From Ignavibacteriales bacterium (GTDB lineage: Bacteria > Bacteroidota > Ignavibacteria > Ignavibacteriales > Ignavibacteriaceae): DNA of 64,000 nucleotides. The stretch is from the NCBI GenBank assembly GCA_016707285.1, contig JADJIA010000001.1:496001-560000 (forward strand). The letters run 5' to 3'. The number at the start of each line of letters is the position of its first letter. The first letter of the stretch is position 1. The notes beneath the pieces were generated by a model. The model saw nothing but the letters and a program-made list of their open reading frames with translations, had not been told where the DNA came from and made no database searches. The translations under genes were made by a program, and so were the position numbers. Below are positions 54,442 to 63,844 of the stretch, one piece after another.

Positions 54442-56193
54442 TTACTTTGCGAGGACAAGTTTTAGCACTTTTGTACCTTTTGAACTGCTGATCTTCAGGA
54501 AATAGACTCCCGAATTGAATTCGGATGCATCCAATTGAATCGAATGTTTTCCGACTGAGTAATTGGCTTTTACTACCTGAATCACTTTTTCACCGGCAGA
54601 ATTGTAGAGATCTGCCTGAATCTCTGAATTCTCAGAGATTTCAAAATCGATTCTCGTGGATGGATTAAAGGGATTTGGGTAGTTGTTAAATAGTGTAAAT
54701 CCGGCAGGCGCAGAAGATGCCTCGTCAATATCTGTGGCTGGGATCGATTGAAGCGCATCAAATGCGTTAAGTATTCCCCAACCATATTCACGGTTTGGAA
54801 TAACTGAATTGTCTGCTGTTGACCTAAGTGCATTGGCAAGTTCAACGGGTGAAATATTTTTTCGCTGCGATAAGATCAATGCTCCGGCCCCGGCGGCAAT
54901 TGGACAGGAAAAAGATGTACCTGAAGAGGTTGTGTAACCAATGGGGTTAACGGAACTTGCAACTCTCGTGCTTTGCCCCATAGCCATAATATCGGGTTTG
55001 ATTCTGCCATCTGCAGTGGGACCAACACTTGAAAAATATGCTCTTTCGCCATCTGCATCCACAGCCCCGACAGAAATTACACTGTCGCCATCAGCAGGTG
55101 CACCAAGTGTGTTGTGAGTCAGTTCCAATCCCTCGTTTCCGGCTGAGACAAACACAGCGATACCTTTTCCAACAGCAAGATCAGCAGCTCTTGTAATTCG
55201 GGCAGTGTTGCCGTCCATGTCTTCCCATGTATAACTCTGAGAAGGATCATCATATTCCAGATATCCGAGTGAAGAGGTTGCAACATCTGCCCCGAGGCTG
55301 TCTGCCCATTCAATGGCAGCTATCCAGTTGTCTTCCTCAACGGGAGTTTCACTGTCGGTGTTCTCGGTTTTGGCAAGCAAATATGAGGCACCATAAGCCG
55401 GTCCAATCAGTTTGCCGGGTTTGTAACCACCAATTGCGGATAAAACTTTTGTACCATGATCACCACTTCCCATATCGAGACTGTCACCAACACCGCCATC
55501 ACCATTTACAAAATCCCACTTGTTAAGGATGATCATCTGGTTAAAAACTTCATGCTCGAGCAGATTAAAACCGGCATCAAGAACACATATCACCACCCCA
55601 CTGCCGGTGATCCCAAGATTGTGAAGAGCGGTAACATTTATTTGTGAATTTTGAGTAAAACTGTTCCCATAGTCGAGTTCAAAAAGTTCTCTTTTATCTT
55701 TTTTGTTGCCGCGAGAATCATCGTAAAAATAGTTTTTATCCTGACTTTGGAATTTTTTTGAATAGCGGGCAACCAAATCTATACTGTTTACAAAGGCCTG
55801 ATTCTCGAGAAGTGGAAGCTCCTTTTTAGAAACGTAAACACTTACACCGTTTAACCATTTTGATTTTCCTCTGACAAAAAGCCCCATTTTAGCCAAAGCA
55901 TCAATATATCCATGATAAACAGGCAGATCACTTTCATCTAAAAGAGGTGCATCACCATAATATTTGGCTCTTCTCTCCAACGATTTTTCCGTAACCACGA
56001 GGAGTGGGTTCGAAAAATATCGTTCGGATTCCGGTCCTTTATCCTTAAAAAATACCCAGCACAAAACTGAATCCTGCTCCGAGATACTCCCCATTACGCG
56101 GGCAGCGTCTTTTGACACTTTTGAAGTATAAAAATTTCCCTGGAATGAGACTAAAATAAACAGGAGAATTGGGAGTAAAAGAAGTTTTTTCAT
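54442..56193 (-). CDS. Subtilisin-like serine protease (S8) with type IX sorting tail
   Basis: A 583-residue exported protease with a signal peptide (1-20) and propeptide region (about 25-140). The catalytic domain has Asp in VVICVLDAGFNLLEH, His in GSGDHGTKVLSAIGG, and Ser in GTSFSCPIAAGAGAL. The C-terminal ~80 residues start at LFNNYPNPFNPSTRIDF and form a type A sorting domain. It likely acts outside the cell on proteins. Its ATG overlaps the stop of the upstream paralogue by one base (TAATG). Confidence 0.93.
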   Translation of the reverse strand: MKKLLLLPILLFILVSFQGNFYTSKVSKDAARVMGSISEQDSVLCWVFFKDKGPESERYFSNPLLVVTEKSLERRAKYYGDAPLLDESDLPVYHGYIDALAKMGLFVRGKSKWLNGVSVYVSKKELPLLENQAFVNSIDLVARYSKKFQSQDKNYFYDDSRGNKKDKRELFELDYGNSFTQNSQINVTALHNLGITGSGVVICVLDAGFNLLEHEVFNQMIILNKWDFVNGDGGVGDSLDMGSGDHGTKVLSAIGGYKPGKLIGPAYGASYLLAKTENTDSETPVEEDNWIAAIEWADSLGADVATSSLGYLEYDDPSQSYTWEDMDGNTARITRAADLAVGKGIAVFVSAGNEGLELTHNTLGAPADGDSVISVGAVDADGERAYFSSVGPTADGRIKPDIMAMGQSTRVASSVNPIGYTTSSGTSFSCPIAAGAGALILSQRKNISPVELANALRSTADNSVIPNREYGWGILNAFDALQSIPATDIDEASSAPAGFTLFNNYPNPFNPSTRIDFEISENSEIQADLYNSAGEKVIQVVKANYSVGKHSIQLDASEFNSGVYFLKISSSKGTKVLKLVLAK

Positions 56194-57920
56194 TATTTAA
56201 GTAAACTAAGTTTATGTGAATAAATTTTGTCGCCGCTGTCAACTACAAGTATATAAATTCCGGATGAAAGCCCGGAGCCATCCAGCATTATTTTACTGTC
56301 TCCTGATGGAAATGTTCCCTTTGTTACCTCTTTTACAAGTGACCCTGTAGTTGAAAAAAGATTAACGGTAAGAAATTTTTCGGTTGGAAGCGAAAAATTG
56401 ATTGTGGTGGATGGGTTAAATGGATTTGGGTAATTTGATATTAACAAAAACTCGGCCGGTGTTCCAGTTCTTGGATCTTCGATCGAGGAGGGCACTCCAT
56501 TAATAGCTGAAAGTGCGTTCATAATTCCCCATCCCATCAATCTGTCCGGTGAATTTGGTTGTGAAGCGGTATTTCTTAAAATTTCACGGATTTGCATCGG
56601 ACTTAAAGTATCATTCTTCTGAAGAAGCAGGGCAGCAATTCCGGCAGCAATTGGACATGCGAGTGATGTTCCTGAAGTTATTGTATAATTGGTTCTTCCT
56701 CCGGGTGCCGCAGCATAAACAGCAGATCCAACTGCCATTACATCGGGTTTTATTCTTCCGTCAACCGTTGGTCCAACACTGCTAAATCCCGATCTGATAC
56801 CTTCCGCTGTGATTGAACCTATGCTGATAACTGAGTCACCATCGGCAGGGGCAGCGAGTGTATTGTGACTTTGATCCAATCCATTGTTACCGGCACTGTT
56901 AAAAACAGAAATCCCTTTTGCCACTGCCAAATCGGCACCAATAGTCATTCGGGCAGTGTTGCCGTTCATATCCTGCCATGTGTAACCTGGAAATGGAGGG
57001 TCAAATTCAAGATAGACTAATGAAGTTGATGTTACATCAACCCCTATTGAATCAGCCCACTCTGCAGCAGCAATCCAATAATCTTCTTCCGATGGGGTCT
57101 CGGTGTCAGTATTTTCAGTCTTGGCGAGTAAATAACTCGATTTATAAGCTGTCCCAATCAAACTGCCGGGCTTATATCCTGCAATTACTGAGAGAGTTGC
57201 TGTGCCGTGTGAGCCGGTTCCCATTCCACCATCACCAACGTCAGGATCGTTATTCACAAAATCCCATGTTGCCACTAAATCGAGTGAATCATATACTTCG
57301 TGGGCAAGATTATTAAACCCTGCATCCATTAGACAAATAAAAACACCTTCCCCGTTAAACCCGAGATCATGAACGGCGGGAATTTGCTGTGGTAAAAGTT
57401 GTGCTAATGAGCTACCATAATCAAGTGAAGTAGTGCTGTTGAAGCTACCTGTTGAAAGAACAATACCTGAATTATCAGAATTTATAAACTTGTTCCGGTT
57501 TTTTGCTTTTGCCACCAAATCCAGTTTTTTAACGAAGGGCATTTGTGCCAGTTTGTTTAAACCTGCTGAATTGGTTTCAACCGTAACCGAATTAAACCAC
57601 TTTGATTTACTGATAATTCTGAATCCGGCATTTTCAATCTCTGAAATGTAACCTGTCCAGAGCGGAAGGTCTGTTTCATTAATGGTAACCCCTCTTTTAG
57701 CCCTTCTCTCAATTGATCTTTTGCTCAAAAAAGACTCAGGATTGTTTAACATCCATGAGTTATTTCCTTTATCAACCAAATCAACCCAGACTTTTACCTT
57801 CACATCCGGATCAGAGGATTCAATAATCTGGTTTAATTTTGGAGAAATCTTTCCAATTACACTGTTCTGAGCAGTGACTATAAAAGGAAAACAAATCAGA
57901 AAGAGAATAATGGATTTCAT
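56193..57920 (-). CDS. Subtilisin-like serine protease (S8) with type IX sorting tail, paralogue
   Basis: A 575-residue paralogue of the protease encoded next to it, with the same order of parts: signal peptide (1-17), propeptide, catalytic Asp in VFICLMDAGFNNLAHE, His in GTGSHGTATLSVIAG, Ser in GTSLACPIAAGIAAL, and a sorting domain from ISNYPNPFNPSTTINF. The two arose by tandem duplication and have since diverged. It follows metG after 4 bases, so it is transcribed with a housekeeping gene. Confidence 0.93.
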   Translation of the reverse strand: MKSIILFLICFPFIVTAQNSVIGKISPKLNQIIESSDPDVKVKVWVDLVDKGNNSWMLNNPESFLSKRSIERRAKRGVTINETDLPLWTGYISEIENAGFRIISKSKWFNSVTVETNSAGLNKLAQMPFVKKLDLVAKAKNRNKFINSDNSGIVLSTGSFNSTTSLDYGSSLAQLLPQQIPAVHDLGFNGEGVFICLMDAGFNNLAHEVYDSLDLVATWDFVNNDPDVGDGGMGTGSHGTATLSVIAGYKPGSLIGTAYKSSYLLAKTENTDTETPSEEDYWIAAAEWADSIGVDVTSTSLVYLEFDPPFPGYTWQDMNGNTARMTIGADLAVAKGISVFNSAGNNGLDQSHNTLAAPADGDSVISIGSITAEGIRSGFSSVGPTVDGRIKPDVMAVGSAVYAAAPGGRTNYTITSGTSLACPIAAGIAALLLQKNDTLSPMQIREILRNTASQPNSPDRLMGWGIMNALSAINGVPSSIEDPRTGTPAEFLLISNYPNPFNPSTTINFSLPTEKFLTVNLFSTTGSLVKEVTKGTFPSGDSKIMLDGSGLSSGIYILVVDSGDKIYSHKLSLLK

Positions 57921-57924
57921 AAAA

Positions 57925-59973
57925 TTACTTTACTTTTGTACCGTTTTTAATAGAACTGTCAACTTCTACAACATTTAAACTACCTTCTAAAGTTTCAACT
58001 GCGAGGATCATTCCTTGTGACTCAAGTCCCATCAACTTTGCCGGTTTAAGGTTAGCAACCATAACCACTTTTTTACCAATCAACTGTTCGGGCTCATAGG
58101 CTTTTCCGATACCGGCTATTAACTGCCGTTTCTCTTTTCCCAACAGGACCATCACTTTGATCAGCTTTTCGCTCTTTTTAACTCTCTCAGCTTCCACTAT
58201 CTCAGCAACACGAAGGTCGGTTTTAAAGAATTCATCAATTGTGATTGGATCCAATTTCTCAAAATCCTCACCATCAATCACCGGCTCAGCTGCTGTGGTC
58301 TTTTTCATCTCATCAATTGTGGAGTCTTCGATCTTTTTAAAAAGTATCTCAGGGGTGCCCAGTTGATCACCTTCATTAAGATGCATTTTTCCTGCATTCA
58401 TCCACTCAACCGAGCGTTTGTTAAGTACCTTCAGAATCTTTGCCGAAGTATTGGGAATCACCGGCATAAAAAGTTCAGCGAGAGTGTAAATTGTTTGAAG
58501 ACAGAGGTTTAGAGTGGTTGAACATCTCTCTTTGTCACTCTTGAGCGTTTTCCAGGGTTCCGAATCGTTAAAATATTTATTGCCGGCTCTTGCCAGATTC
58601 ATGATCTCAAGCGTTGCATCTTTGAATCTGTATTTTTCCATGTAATCAGCAACTTTTGTAGGATATTCTTCGAGAAGATTCAATAACTCATCGTCCCTCG
58701 AATCAAATGAATAAAGGGGGGGTACCTTCCCGTCAAAATTCTTGTGCACAAAGGTTAATGTTCTGTTTACAAAATTTCCAAGAATGTCGGCAAGTTCGTT
58801 GTTGTGTTTCGCTTGAAAATCTTTCCACGAAAAATCGGTATCCCTGTATTCAGGTAAATTCATAGTAAGAGTGTAACGGAGTGAATCCGCTTCAAAATTA
58901 TTGAGGAAATCGATCACATCTATCCCCCAGTGTCTGCTTTTGGAGAATTTTTTACCTTCAAAGTTTAAGAACTCATTTGCAGGAACATTTTGTGGTAGCA
59001 CAAATTTTGTGGAATGTCTGTCGTTCCATGCCATTAACATCGCAGGGAAAATTACGCAGTGAAAAACGATATTGTCTTTACCGATAAAAGCTACATATTT
59101 TGTGTCAGGATCCTGCCAGTAATCTTTCCAGCCATCCTCTTCACCTCTTAGTCGGAAAAGTTCTTTTGTTGCGGAGATGTATCCGAGAACTGCTTCGAAC
59201 CAGACATAAAGCACTTTATTTTGAACTCCATCAATGGGAAGTTTCACTCCCCAATCGAGGTCACGGGTAATTGCTCTGTCCTGAAGTCCGGAGGAAAACC
59301 ATCCTTTGCAATACTGCAAAACATTGTCTTTCCAACCATACTTTTCATCCATCTCATTAATATATTTTTCAATTCTTTCCTGGAATTTTCCAAACGGGAA
59401 AAACCAGTGGGAAGTTTCTTTGAGTTCGGGTTTGTCACCTGAAATCTTACTAACAGGATTTAATAATTCGGATGGATCGTAAAGACTGCCACAATTTTCA
59501 CACTCGTCACTTCTCGCGTTAAGATTCCCACATTTTGGGCATGTACCTTCAACATATCTGTCGGGTAAAAACATCTGGCGTGAGTTATCATAAAACTGCA
59601 TCGACTTCTTTTCAACAAGAAGATCTGCATCATTAAATTCTTTGAAAAAATCAAGTGCGGTTTCGTGGTGAATCGGGAGGCTTGTTCTGCTGTAGATATC
59701 AAAACTCATTCCAAATCTGTCGAACGATTCTTTGTTTATCTCGTGAAACCGGTCGATTATAACATTTGGACTCACTTTTTCGTTGTCTGCGGTAATGGTA
59801 ATAGGCACACCATGTTCATCAGACCCACAGATGAAGAGGATGTCTCTTCCACGCTGCCTTTGATATCTTACATAAATGTCTGCCGGGAGGTATGCTCCGG
59901 CCAGATGCCCCAAGTGTATCGGTCCATTTGCATATGGTAATGCAGCCGTGACTAATATCTTTTCCTGACTCAA
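57925..59973 (-). CDS. metG: Methionyl-tRNA synthetase with C-terminal tRNA-binding domain
   Basis: A 682-residue class I synthetase: PYANGPIHLGHLAGAYLPAD (HIGH motif), the zinc knuckle CPKCGNLNARSDECENCGS, and KKFSKSRHWGI (KMSKS-type). A helical anticodon domain follows, then a C-terminal EMAP/Trbp111 domain (about 580-682, DEFFKTDLRVAEIVEAERV) that aids dimerisation and tRNA binding. It is the first gene of a run with the two sorted subtilases. Confidence 0.96.
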   Translation of the reverse strand: MSQEKILVTAALPYANGPIHLGHLAGAYLPADIYVRYQRQRGRDILFICGSDEHGVPITITADNEKVSPNVIIDRFHEINKESFDRFGMSFDIYSRTSLPIHHETALDFFKEFNDADLLVEKKSMQFYDNSRQMFLPDRYVEGTCPKCGNLNARSDECENCGSLYDPSELLNPVSKISGDKPELKETSHWFFPFGKFQERIEKYINEMDEKYGWKDNVLQYCKGWFSSGLQDRAITRDLDWGVKLPIDGVQNKVLYVWFEAVLGYISATKELFRLRGEEDGWKDYWQDPDTKYVAFIGKDNIVFHCVIFPAMLMAWNDRHSTKFVLPQNVPANEFLNFEGKKFSKSRHWGIDVIDFLNNFEADSLRYTLTMNLPEYRDTDFSWKDFQAKHNNELADILGNFVNRTLTFVHKNFDGKVPPLYSFDSRDDELLNLLEEYPTKVADYMEKYRFKDATLEIMNLARAGNKYFNDSEPWKTLKSDKERCSTTLNLCLQTIYTLAELFMPVIPNTSAKILKVLNKRSVEWMNAGKMHLNEGDQLGTPEILFKKIEDSTIDEMKKTTAAEPVIDGEDFEKLDPITIDEFFKTDLRVAEIVEAERVKKSEKLIKVMVLLGKEKRQLIAGIGKAYEPEQLIGKKVVMVANLKPAKLMGLESQGMILAVETLEGSLNVVEVDSSIKNGTKVK

Positions 59974-60070
59974 TTTCTAATCCATAAATTTGATTTTAAA
60001 AACATTAAATATACTGAATTTTAACGCTATCAGGAAACTCTATTGTTTTGGGGGATATTTTAAAGATAAC

Positions 60071-60097
60071 CGCAAAGGGCGCAAAGAACGCAAAGGG
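60071..60097 (+). repeat. 9-bp triplicate CGCAAAGNN in the 264-bp gap 59974-60237
   Basis: CGCAAAGGG, CGCAAAGAA, CGCAAAGGG in tandem. Similar CGCAAAG runs are common intergenic repeats in many bacteria of this group. It precedes an 8-bp array; the gap holds no convincing gene. Confidence 0.65.
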
Positions 60098-60146
60098 AGG
60101 ATTAGTACCACAGTCCCCACACCCCTTTCAACAAATTCGATTAGAT

Positions 60147-60194
60147 ATTATTGGATTACTTCATTTTTGGATTACTGCATTACTATTTTTCTGC
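60147..60194 (+). repeat. Degenerate 8-bp tandem repeat, ATTAYTGN family, copy 2
   Basis: Units: ATTATTGG, ATTACTTC, ATTTTTGG, ATTACTGC, ATTACTAT, TTTTCTGC. It lies upstream of the DUF1207-like gene, on the same strand sense as copy 1. Confidence 0.65.
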
Positions 60195-60237
60195 TTAATT
60201 TTACACTTTATTTTTCCTGTTACACTTTTCTGGTTAT

Positions 60238-61107
60238 ATGATCAAACCAACTTTATTTACAACCCTGTTGTTTCTGCTTTTTTCAAGCAATATTACTCCT
60301 CAAACAGTTGAATTTCTCCCCGGTACACGGCTTTTTAATATGCTTCGAGCTGCCGACACCGAACCAAAATTTGGTTTAACATTTGCACCTGACGATAACT
60401 CAATGAAAGTGGATGTTGGTAATGCTTTTGATGTACTCTCGATCCATATTGACCCCTTAACTACCCTCAATGCCGGAGTTGAATTTTTTGCTTACGCAAA
60501 AGTGGTGGAGTATAGAGATTATCGACTTCAGGTGGCAGCAATCGATGGTTATTTTGGTGGAAATATTTCTATTCTAAAAAAACTCCCCGATTCACCTCAC
60601 CAAATACTTGCACGACTACGGTTCATCCACAGAAGTGCCCATTTAGTTGACGGTGCATGGGATCCATCAAATAATTCGTGGAAAGATGGGGTGGAACCGG
60701 TACCTTTCGCAGATGACTTTTTTGAACTTAATCCCGCAATCCAATTGCATTATCAGGAAGTTGATATCAGGGTGTATGGTGGGCTTGCATACTCGATCCT
60801 CATTCGTCCAAAAGATCAGGAGCGATTTAGCTTTTCAGGCGGAAGTGAAATTATATTTAATGATCCATTGTTTAATTTTTTACAGAAGCCTGTACGAATT
60901 TATGGTGCCTGGGATATCAAGATGAAAGCCCGACCCAAATATCTCCCCTCCCATTCATTAATGGCAGGCTTGAAGTTTGGAGAAAAACAGGGTATTGGTC
61001 TCTCGATTTATGCATTTTACTACAGCGGATATGACTATTTTAGTGCTTACTATAAATCCAGACTGAATAAATTCGGTGTGGGATTTTTTCTCGATTTTAA
61101 TCCTTAG
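60238..61107 (+). CDS. DUF1207-like exported protein
   Basis: A 289-residue protein with a signal peptide (1-21, ending ITPQ). FLPGTRLFNMLRAADTEPKFGLTF near the N terminus and a beta-rich body with a glycine-turn pattern (SGGSEIIF, YGAWDIKM, LMAGLKFG) ending FGVGFFLDFNP suggest an outer-membrane barrel of the DUF1207 kind. It is followed by the ABC pair after 12 bases. The function is unknown. Confidence 0.6.
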   Translation: MIKPTLFTTLLFLLFSSNITPQTVEFLPGTRLFNMLRAADTEPKFGLTFAPDDNSMKVDVGNAFDVLSIHIDPLTTLNAGVEFFAYAKVVEYRDYRLQVAAIDGYFGGNISILKKLPDSPHQILARLRFIHRSAHLVDGAWDPSNNSWKDGVEPVPFADDFFELNPAIQLHYQEVDIRVYGGLAYSILIRPKDQERFSFSGGSEIIFNDPLFNFLQKPVRIYGAWDIKMKARPKYLPSHSLMAGLKFGEKQGIGLSIYAFYYSGYDYFSAYYKSRLNKFGVGFFLDFNP

Positions 61108-61119
61108 AAGGAGCCTTTT

Positions 61120-62034
61120 ACGGAAAAAATTATTGAAATAAACGACCTTCACAAAAAATACAAAGATGCTTATGCCGTAAATGGTTTAAACCTCAATGTT
61201 TATGAAGGTGATGTGTTTGGTTTTCTTGGGCCCAATGGTGCCGGGAAAAGCACAACAATCAGAATGATGATGACCCTTATCTTCCCGACCAAAGGAAACA
61301 TCAAATTGTTTGGGAAAGATATCTACAAAGAACGAAAATATATCCTCAGCCGTGTAGGAGCAATAGTTGAAAAACCTGACTTCTACGGCTACCTCACTGC
61401 ATGGAAAAACCTCGAAATTCTCGCCCGCACTTCAGGATATCAAGTAACCGATAAAAAAATTATGACAATTCTCGAAATGGTGGGCCTCGAAAAACGCTAT
61501 AATTCAAAAGTGAAAACATTCTCTCACGGAATGAAACAACGACTTGGAATTGCGCAGGCACTAATCCACGATCCAAAACTGATCATCCTTGATGAACCAA
61601 CAACCGGACTTGATCCACAGGGAATGAAAGAAATTCGTGACCTTGTGGTAAGCTTAAGCCGGGATCATAAAAAAACGATTCTGCTCTCATCTCATATTCT
61701 CTACGAAGTTGAATTGATTGCCAACAGAATGGTTATAATCAACAAAGGAAAAACGGTTATCGAAGGTTCTGTTGAGGATCTGCTCAATGCAGCTGAGACA
61801 AGAGTAAATATAGAAGTGGATAATACTGAAAAAGCCGTACAAATTATCAACGAGTCTGGTATAAACGGGCGAATTGATGATGTCTCCAACTCAACAATTA
61901 TTATGTTTATGAATAAATCTGAAATAGCTCCCCTGAATAAAAAATTCGTTGAGGCGGAAATAGCTGTTCACTCACTTGTCCCCACCAGGTCGCTCGAAGA
62001 GTATTTCCTCAACTTAACAGAAAAGGGGGAATAA
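61120..62034 (+). CDS. ABC-2-type transporter ATPase, apparent ACG start
   Basis: A 304-residue ATPase with Walker A GPNGAGKST (about 38-46), signature FSHGMKQRLGIAQA, Walker B LIILDEPTTGLDP and H-loop LLSSHILYEVE. There is no ATG, GTG or TTG between the previous stop and GTG 61213, yet codons from 61120 encode the expected first strands (EIIEINDLHKKYKDAYAVNGLNLNVYEGD-like). ACG at 61120 stands 6 bases after an AAGGAG site (61108-61113), the ideal position for a start. Starting at GTG 61213 would remove the first 31 residues up to the Walker A strand. Either ACG is used as start or it is a changed ATG. It works with the permease encoded next. Confidence 0.88.
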   Translation, partial: TEKIIEINDLHKKYKDAYAVNGLNLNVYEGDVFGFLGPNGAGKSTTIRMMMTLIFPTKGNIKLFGKDIYKERKYILSRVGAIVEKPDFYGYLTAWKNLEILARTSGYQVTDKKIMTILEMVGLEKRYNSKVKTFSHGMKQRLGIAQALIHDPKLIILDEPTTGLDPQGMKEIRDLVVSLSRDHKKTILLSSHILYEVELIANRMVIINKGKTVIEGSVEDLLNAAETRVNIEVDNTEKAVQIINESGINGRIDDVSNSTIIMFMNKSEIAPLNKKFVEAEIAVHSLVPTRSLEEYFLNLTEKGE

Positions 62035-62036
62035 AC

Positions 62037-62873
62037 ATGATAGACCTCGTTAGAATTGAACTCTATAAAATATTCAAAAAATGGCGTACTTATATCGGGT
62101 TTTTAGCAATTGCTGTCATTGTATTGGTGATTGAAATTGCGCTTTTGGTGGAAGGTGAAAATTATCTTCGTTTCCTGACACGGAATCTCGAATCAATTTT
62201 TGTTTTTGAAGGTAATTTCCTTAACGGCTACTTGATATCATTCATTGTCATGGGAGCAATAGGGATACATATCCCCTTTCTGATAACTCTTGTTGCCGGT
62301 GATTTGCTGGCAGGCGAGGCAACAGCCGGCACATACAGGATGTTATTAACCCGTCCAATCACCAGGATGCAACTGTTGTCAGCCAAGGTTATGGCAGGCA
62401 CAATCTATACAATTTTGATGGTTCTGTTTCTTGCAGTGGTTTCACTTGGTTTGGGTGTAATTCTTTTTGGCACTGGTGAACTGATCGTGATCACGGATGT
62501 CCTTATTATTTTTGCAAGGGAGGATATTCTGTGGCGCTTTATGATTGCATATGGCATCGCCACTCTGAGTATGATGGTGGTAACCTCAATGGCGTTTTTC
62601 TTTTCATCTTTGGTTGAAAATGCAATTGGTCCCATAGTCAGCACAATGGCAGTAATCATAGTTTTTTATATCCTTTCAGCAATTGACATTGAGTTGCTTC
62701 AGAATATCAAACCATATTTGTTCACAACCTACATGCAATCATGGAGAGTAATATTTACAACCCCTGTGGAGATGAGTGAACTTTATCAGGCTGTTGGAGT
62801 GCTTTCACTCCATATTGTTTTATTCCTCAGTTTAACATTTTATCTTTTTAGTAAAAAAGATATCACATCATAA
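62037..62873 (+). CDS. ABC-2-type transporter permease
   Basis: A 278-residue inner-membrane protein with six predicted membrane segments (about 18-38, 60-92, 118-142, 168-192, 205-225, 252-272). AGDLLAGEATAGTYRMLLTRPITRMQLLSAK is the typical cytoplasmic coupling region of the ABC2_membrane_5 type. It starts 2 bases after the ATPase gene. Its substrate may be a drug, polymer or lipid; nothing in the sequence decides. Confidence 0.88.
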   Translation: MIDLVRIELYKIFKKWRTYIGFLAIAVIVLVIEIALLVEGENYLRFLTRNLESIFVFEGNFLNGYLISFIVMGAIGIHIPFLITLVAGDLLAGEATAGTYRMLLTRPITRMQLLSAKVMAGTIYTILMVLFLAVVSLGLGVILFGTGELIVITDVLIIFAREDILWRFMIAYGIATLSMMVVTSMAFFFSSLVENAIGPIVSTMAVIIVFYILSAIDIELLQNIKPYLFTTYMQSWRVIFTTPVEMSELYQAVGVLSLHIVLFLSLTFYLFSKKDITS

Positions 62874-62887
62874 GAACAGGAATTTTT

Positions 62888-63565
62888 ATGTATAAAAAAA
62901 TATTATTGATCATTTTCATCCTTTCTGTTTCAACTTTTTCACAGTCAGAATCTGACAAGATTCTTAATCAAGTGAAGAAAAAATTTGATGCAATAAAAGA
63001 TTATGAAGTGGATGTAAAAGTGAAAATTGATGTGGATTTCCTTAAGGTGCCCGATACCGAAGCGAAAATCTACTACAAAGCTCCGGATAAAATTCAGATG
63101 AAAACCGGGGACAATTTTGCACTGATTCCAAAGGACGGGTTGAATTTTAGTCCGGCAAATCTGCTAAACGGCAAATACACCAGCATGTATGAAGGTGAGA
63201 CAAAAATTGGTGGCAAAGTGCAACATATTGTAAAAGTAATCCCTTTGGGAAATACCGGCGATGTTGTCCTTTCCACTCTTTGGATTGATAAATCAACTTT
63301 TTACATTTCAAAAGTTGAGACAACTACAAAGATGAACGGCACATTTCAGATTGATCTTATTTATCCGGCATCATCAAAACATCCTCTTCCTTCAAAGATG
63401 ACCTTTAGTTTTGAAGTTGGGAAATTTAATCTTCCAAAAGGCTTTGGCGGCAAAAAGAAAAAACCGGAAACCACCGGAAACAAAACTCCCGGAAAAGTTT
63501 ACATCGACTATAAAAACTACAAAGTAAACAAAGGACTTTCGGATAGTATTTTTAAGAAAAAATGA
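62888..63565 (+). CDS. LolA-like outer-membrane lipoprotein-sorting protein
   Basis: A 225-residue exported protein with a signal peptide (1-19, ending STFSQ). SDKILNQVKKKFDAIKDYEVDVKVKIDVDFLKVPDTEAKIYYKAPDKIQMKT fits the LolA/LolB-like half-barrel family found beside ABC-2 exporters. A lysine-rich tail (KGFGGKKKKPETTGNK) precedes a final strand. It may bind a lipid or lipoprotein in the periplasm for the adjacent ABC pair, whose genes end 14 bases upstream. Confidence 0.75.
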   Translation: MYKKILLIIFILSVSTFSQSESDKILNQVKKKFDAIKDYEVDVKVKIDVDFLKVPDTEAKIYYKAPDKIQMKTGDNFALIPKDGLNFSPANLLNGKYTSMYEGETKIGGKVQHIVKVIPLGNTGDVVLSTLWIDKSTFYISKVETTTKMNGTFQIDLIYPASSKHPLPSKMTFSFEVGKFNLPKGFGGKKKKPETTGNKTPGKVYIDYKNYKVNKGLSDSIFKKK

Positions 63566-63571
63566 CGATTT

Positions 63572-63607
63572 TAATGCAATAATGCAGTAATTCAGTAATC
63601 CAATAAT
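63572..63607 (-). repeat. Degenerate 8-bp tandem repeat, ATTAYTGN family, copy 3
   Basis: On the minus strand the units read ATTATTGG, ATTACTGA, ATTACTGC, ATTATTGC, ATTA, almost the order of copy 1 at 32784-32819. It lies 6 bases after the stop of the LolA-like gene. Confidence 0.7.
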
Positions 63608-63660
63608 GTTGATTGACGGTTCGTCGATGTGATAATTTTCTAAAAGTCGATATGACTCAT

Positions 63661-63775
63661 TGAGGTTTTTTCCCCCGGAGGGGATTAAATATTCGTAGAT
63701 ATTGATCCTCTCCCCAACCCCTAAACCCGTCTGGACGGGTGACATGTTCGTAGAAGATTGTAATTCCCCCTTTAA
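63661..63775. repeat. Possible REP-like intergenic element in the gap 63566-63844
   Basis: The stretch contains a CCCCCGGAGGGG hairpin, two TTCGTAGA copies (63693-63700 and 63748-63755) and the 14-bp palindrome CCCGTCTGGACGGG (63726-63739). The layout resembles dispersed palindromic elements of this bacterial group. A reading frame on the minus strand here has no coding features. Confidence 0.4.
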
Positions 63776-63788
63776 CTATTTAAAATAA

Positions 63789-63821
63789 AAAACGGGCTGT
63801 CCTTTCGGATCGGCCCGTTTT
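63789..63821 (-). terminator. Terminator of the basic low-complexity protein gene
   Basis: AAAACGGGC and GCCCGTTTT form a 9-bp stem with an inner GTCC/GGAT extension; T runs lie on both strands. It is placed 24 bases after the minus-strand stop at 63845. Confidence 0.8.
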
Positions 63822-63844
63822 ACTGCACCAACAATTTACATCAT

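Noticed and set aside
63392..63745. 117-codon minus-strand frame beginning MSPVQTGLG
   Set aside because: Arises from the REP-like palindromic stretch and runs antisense into the LolA-like gene.
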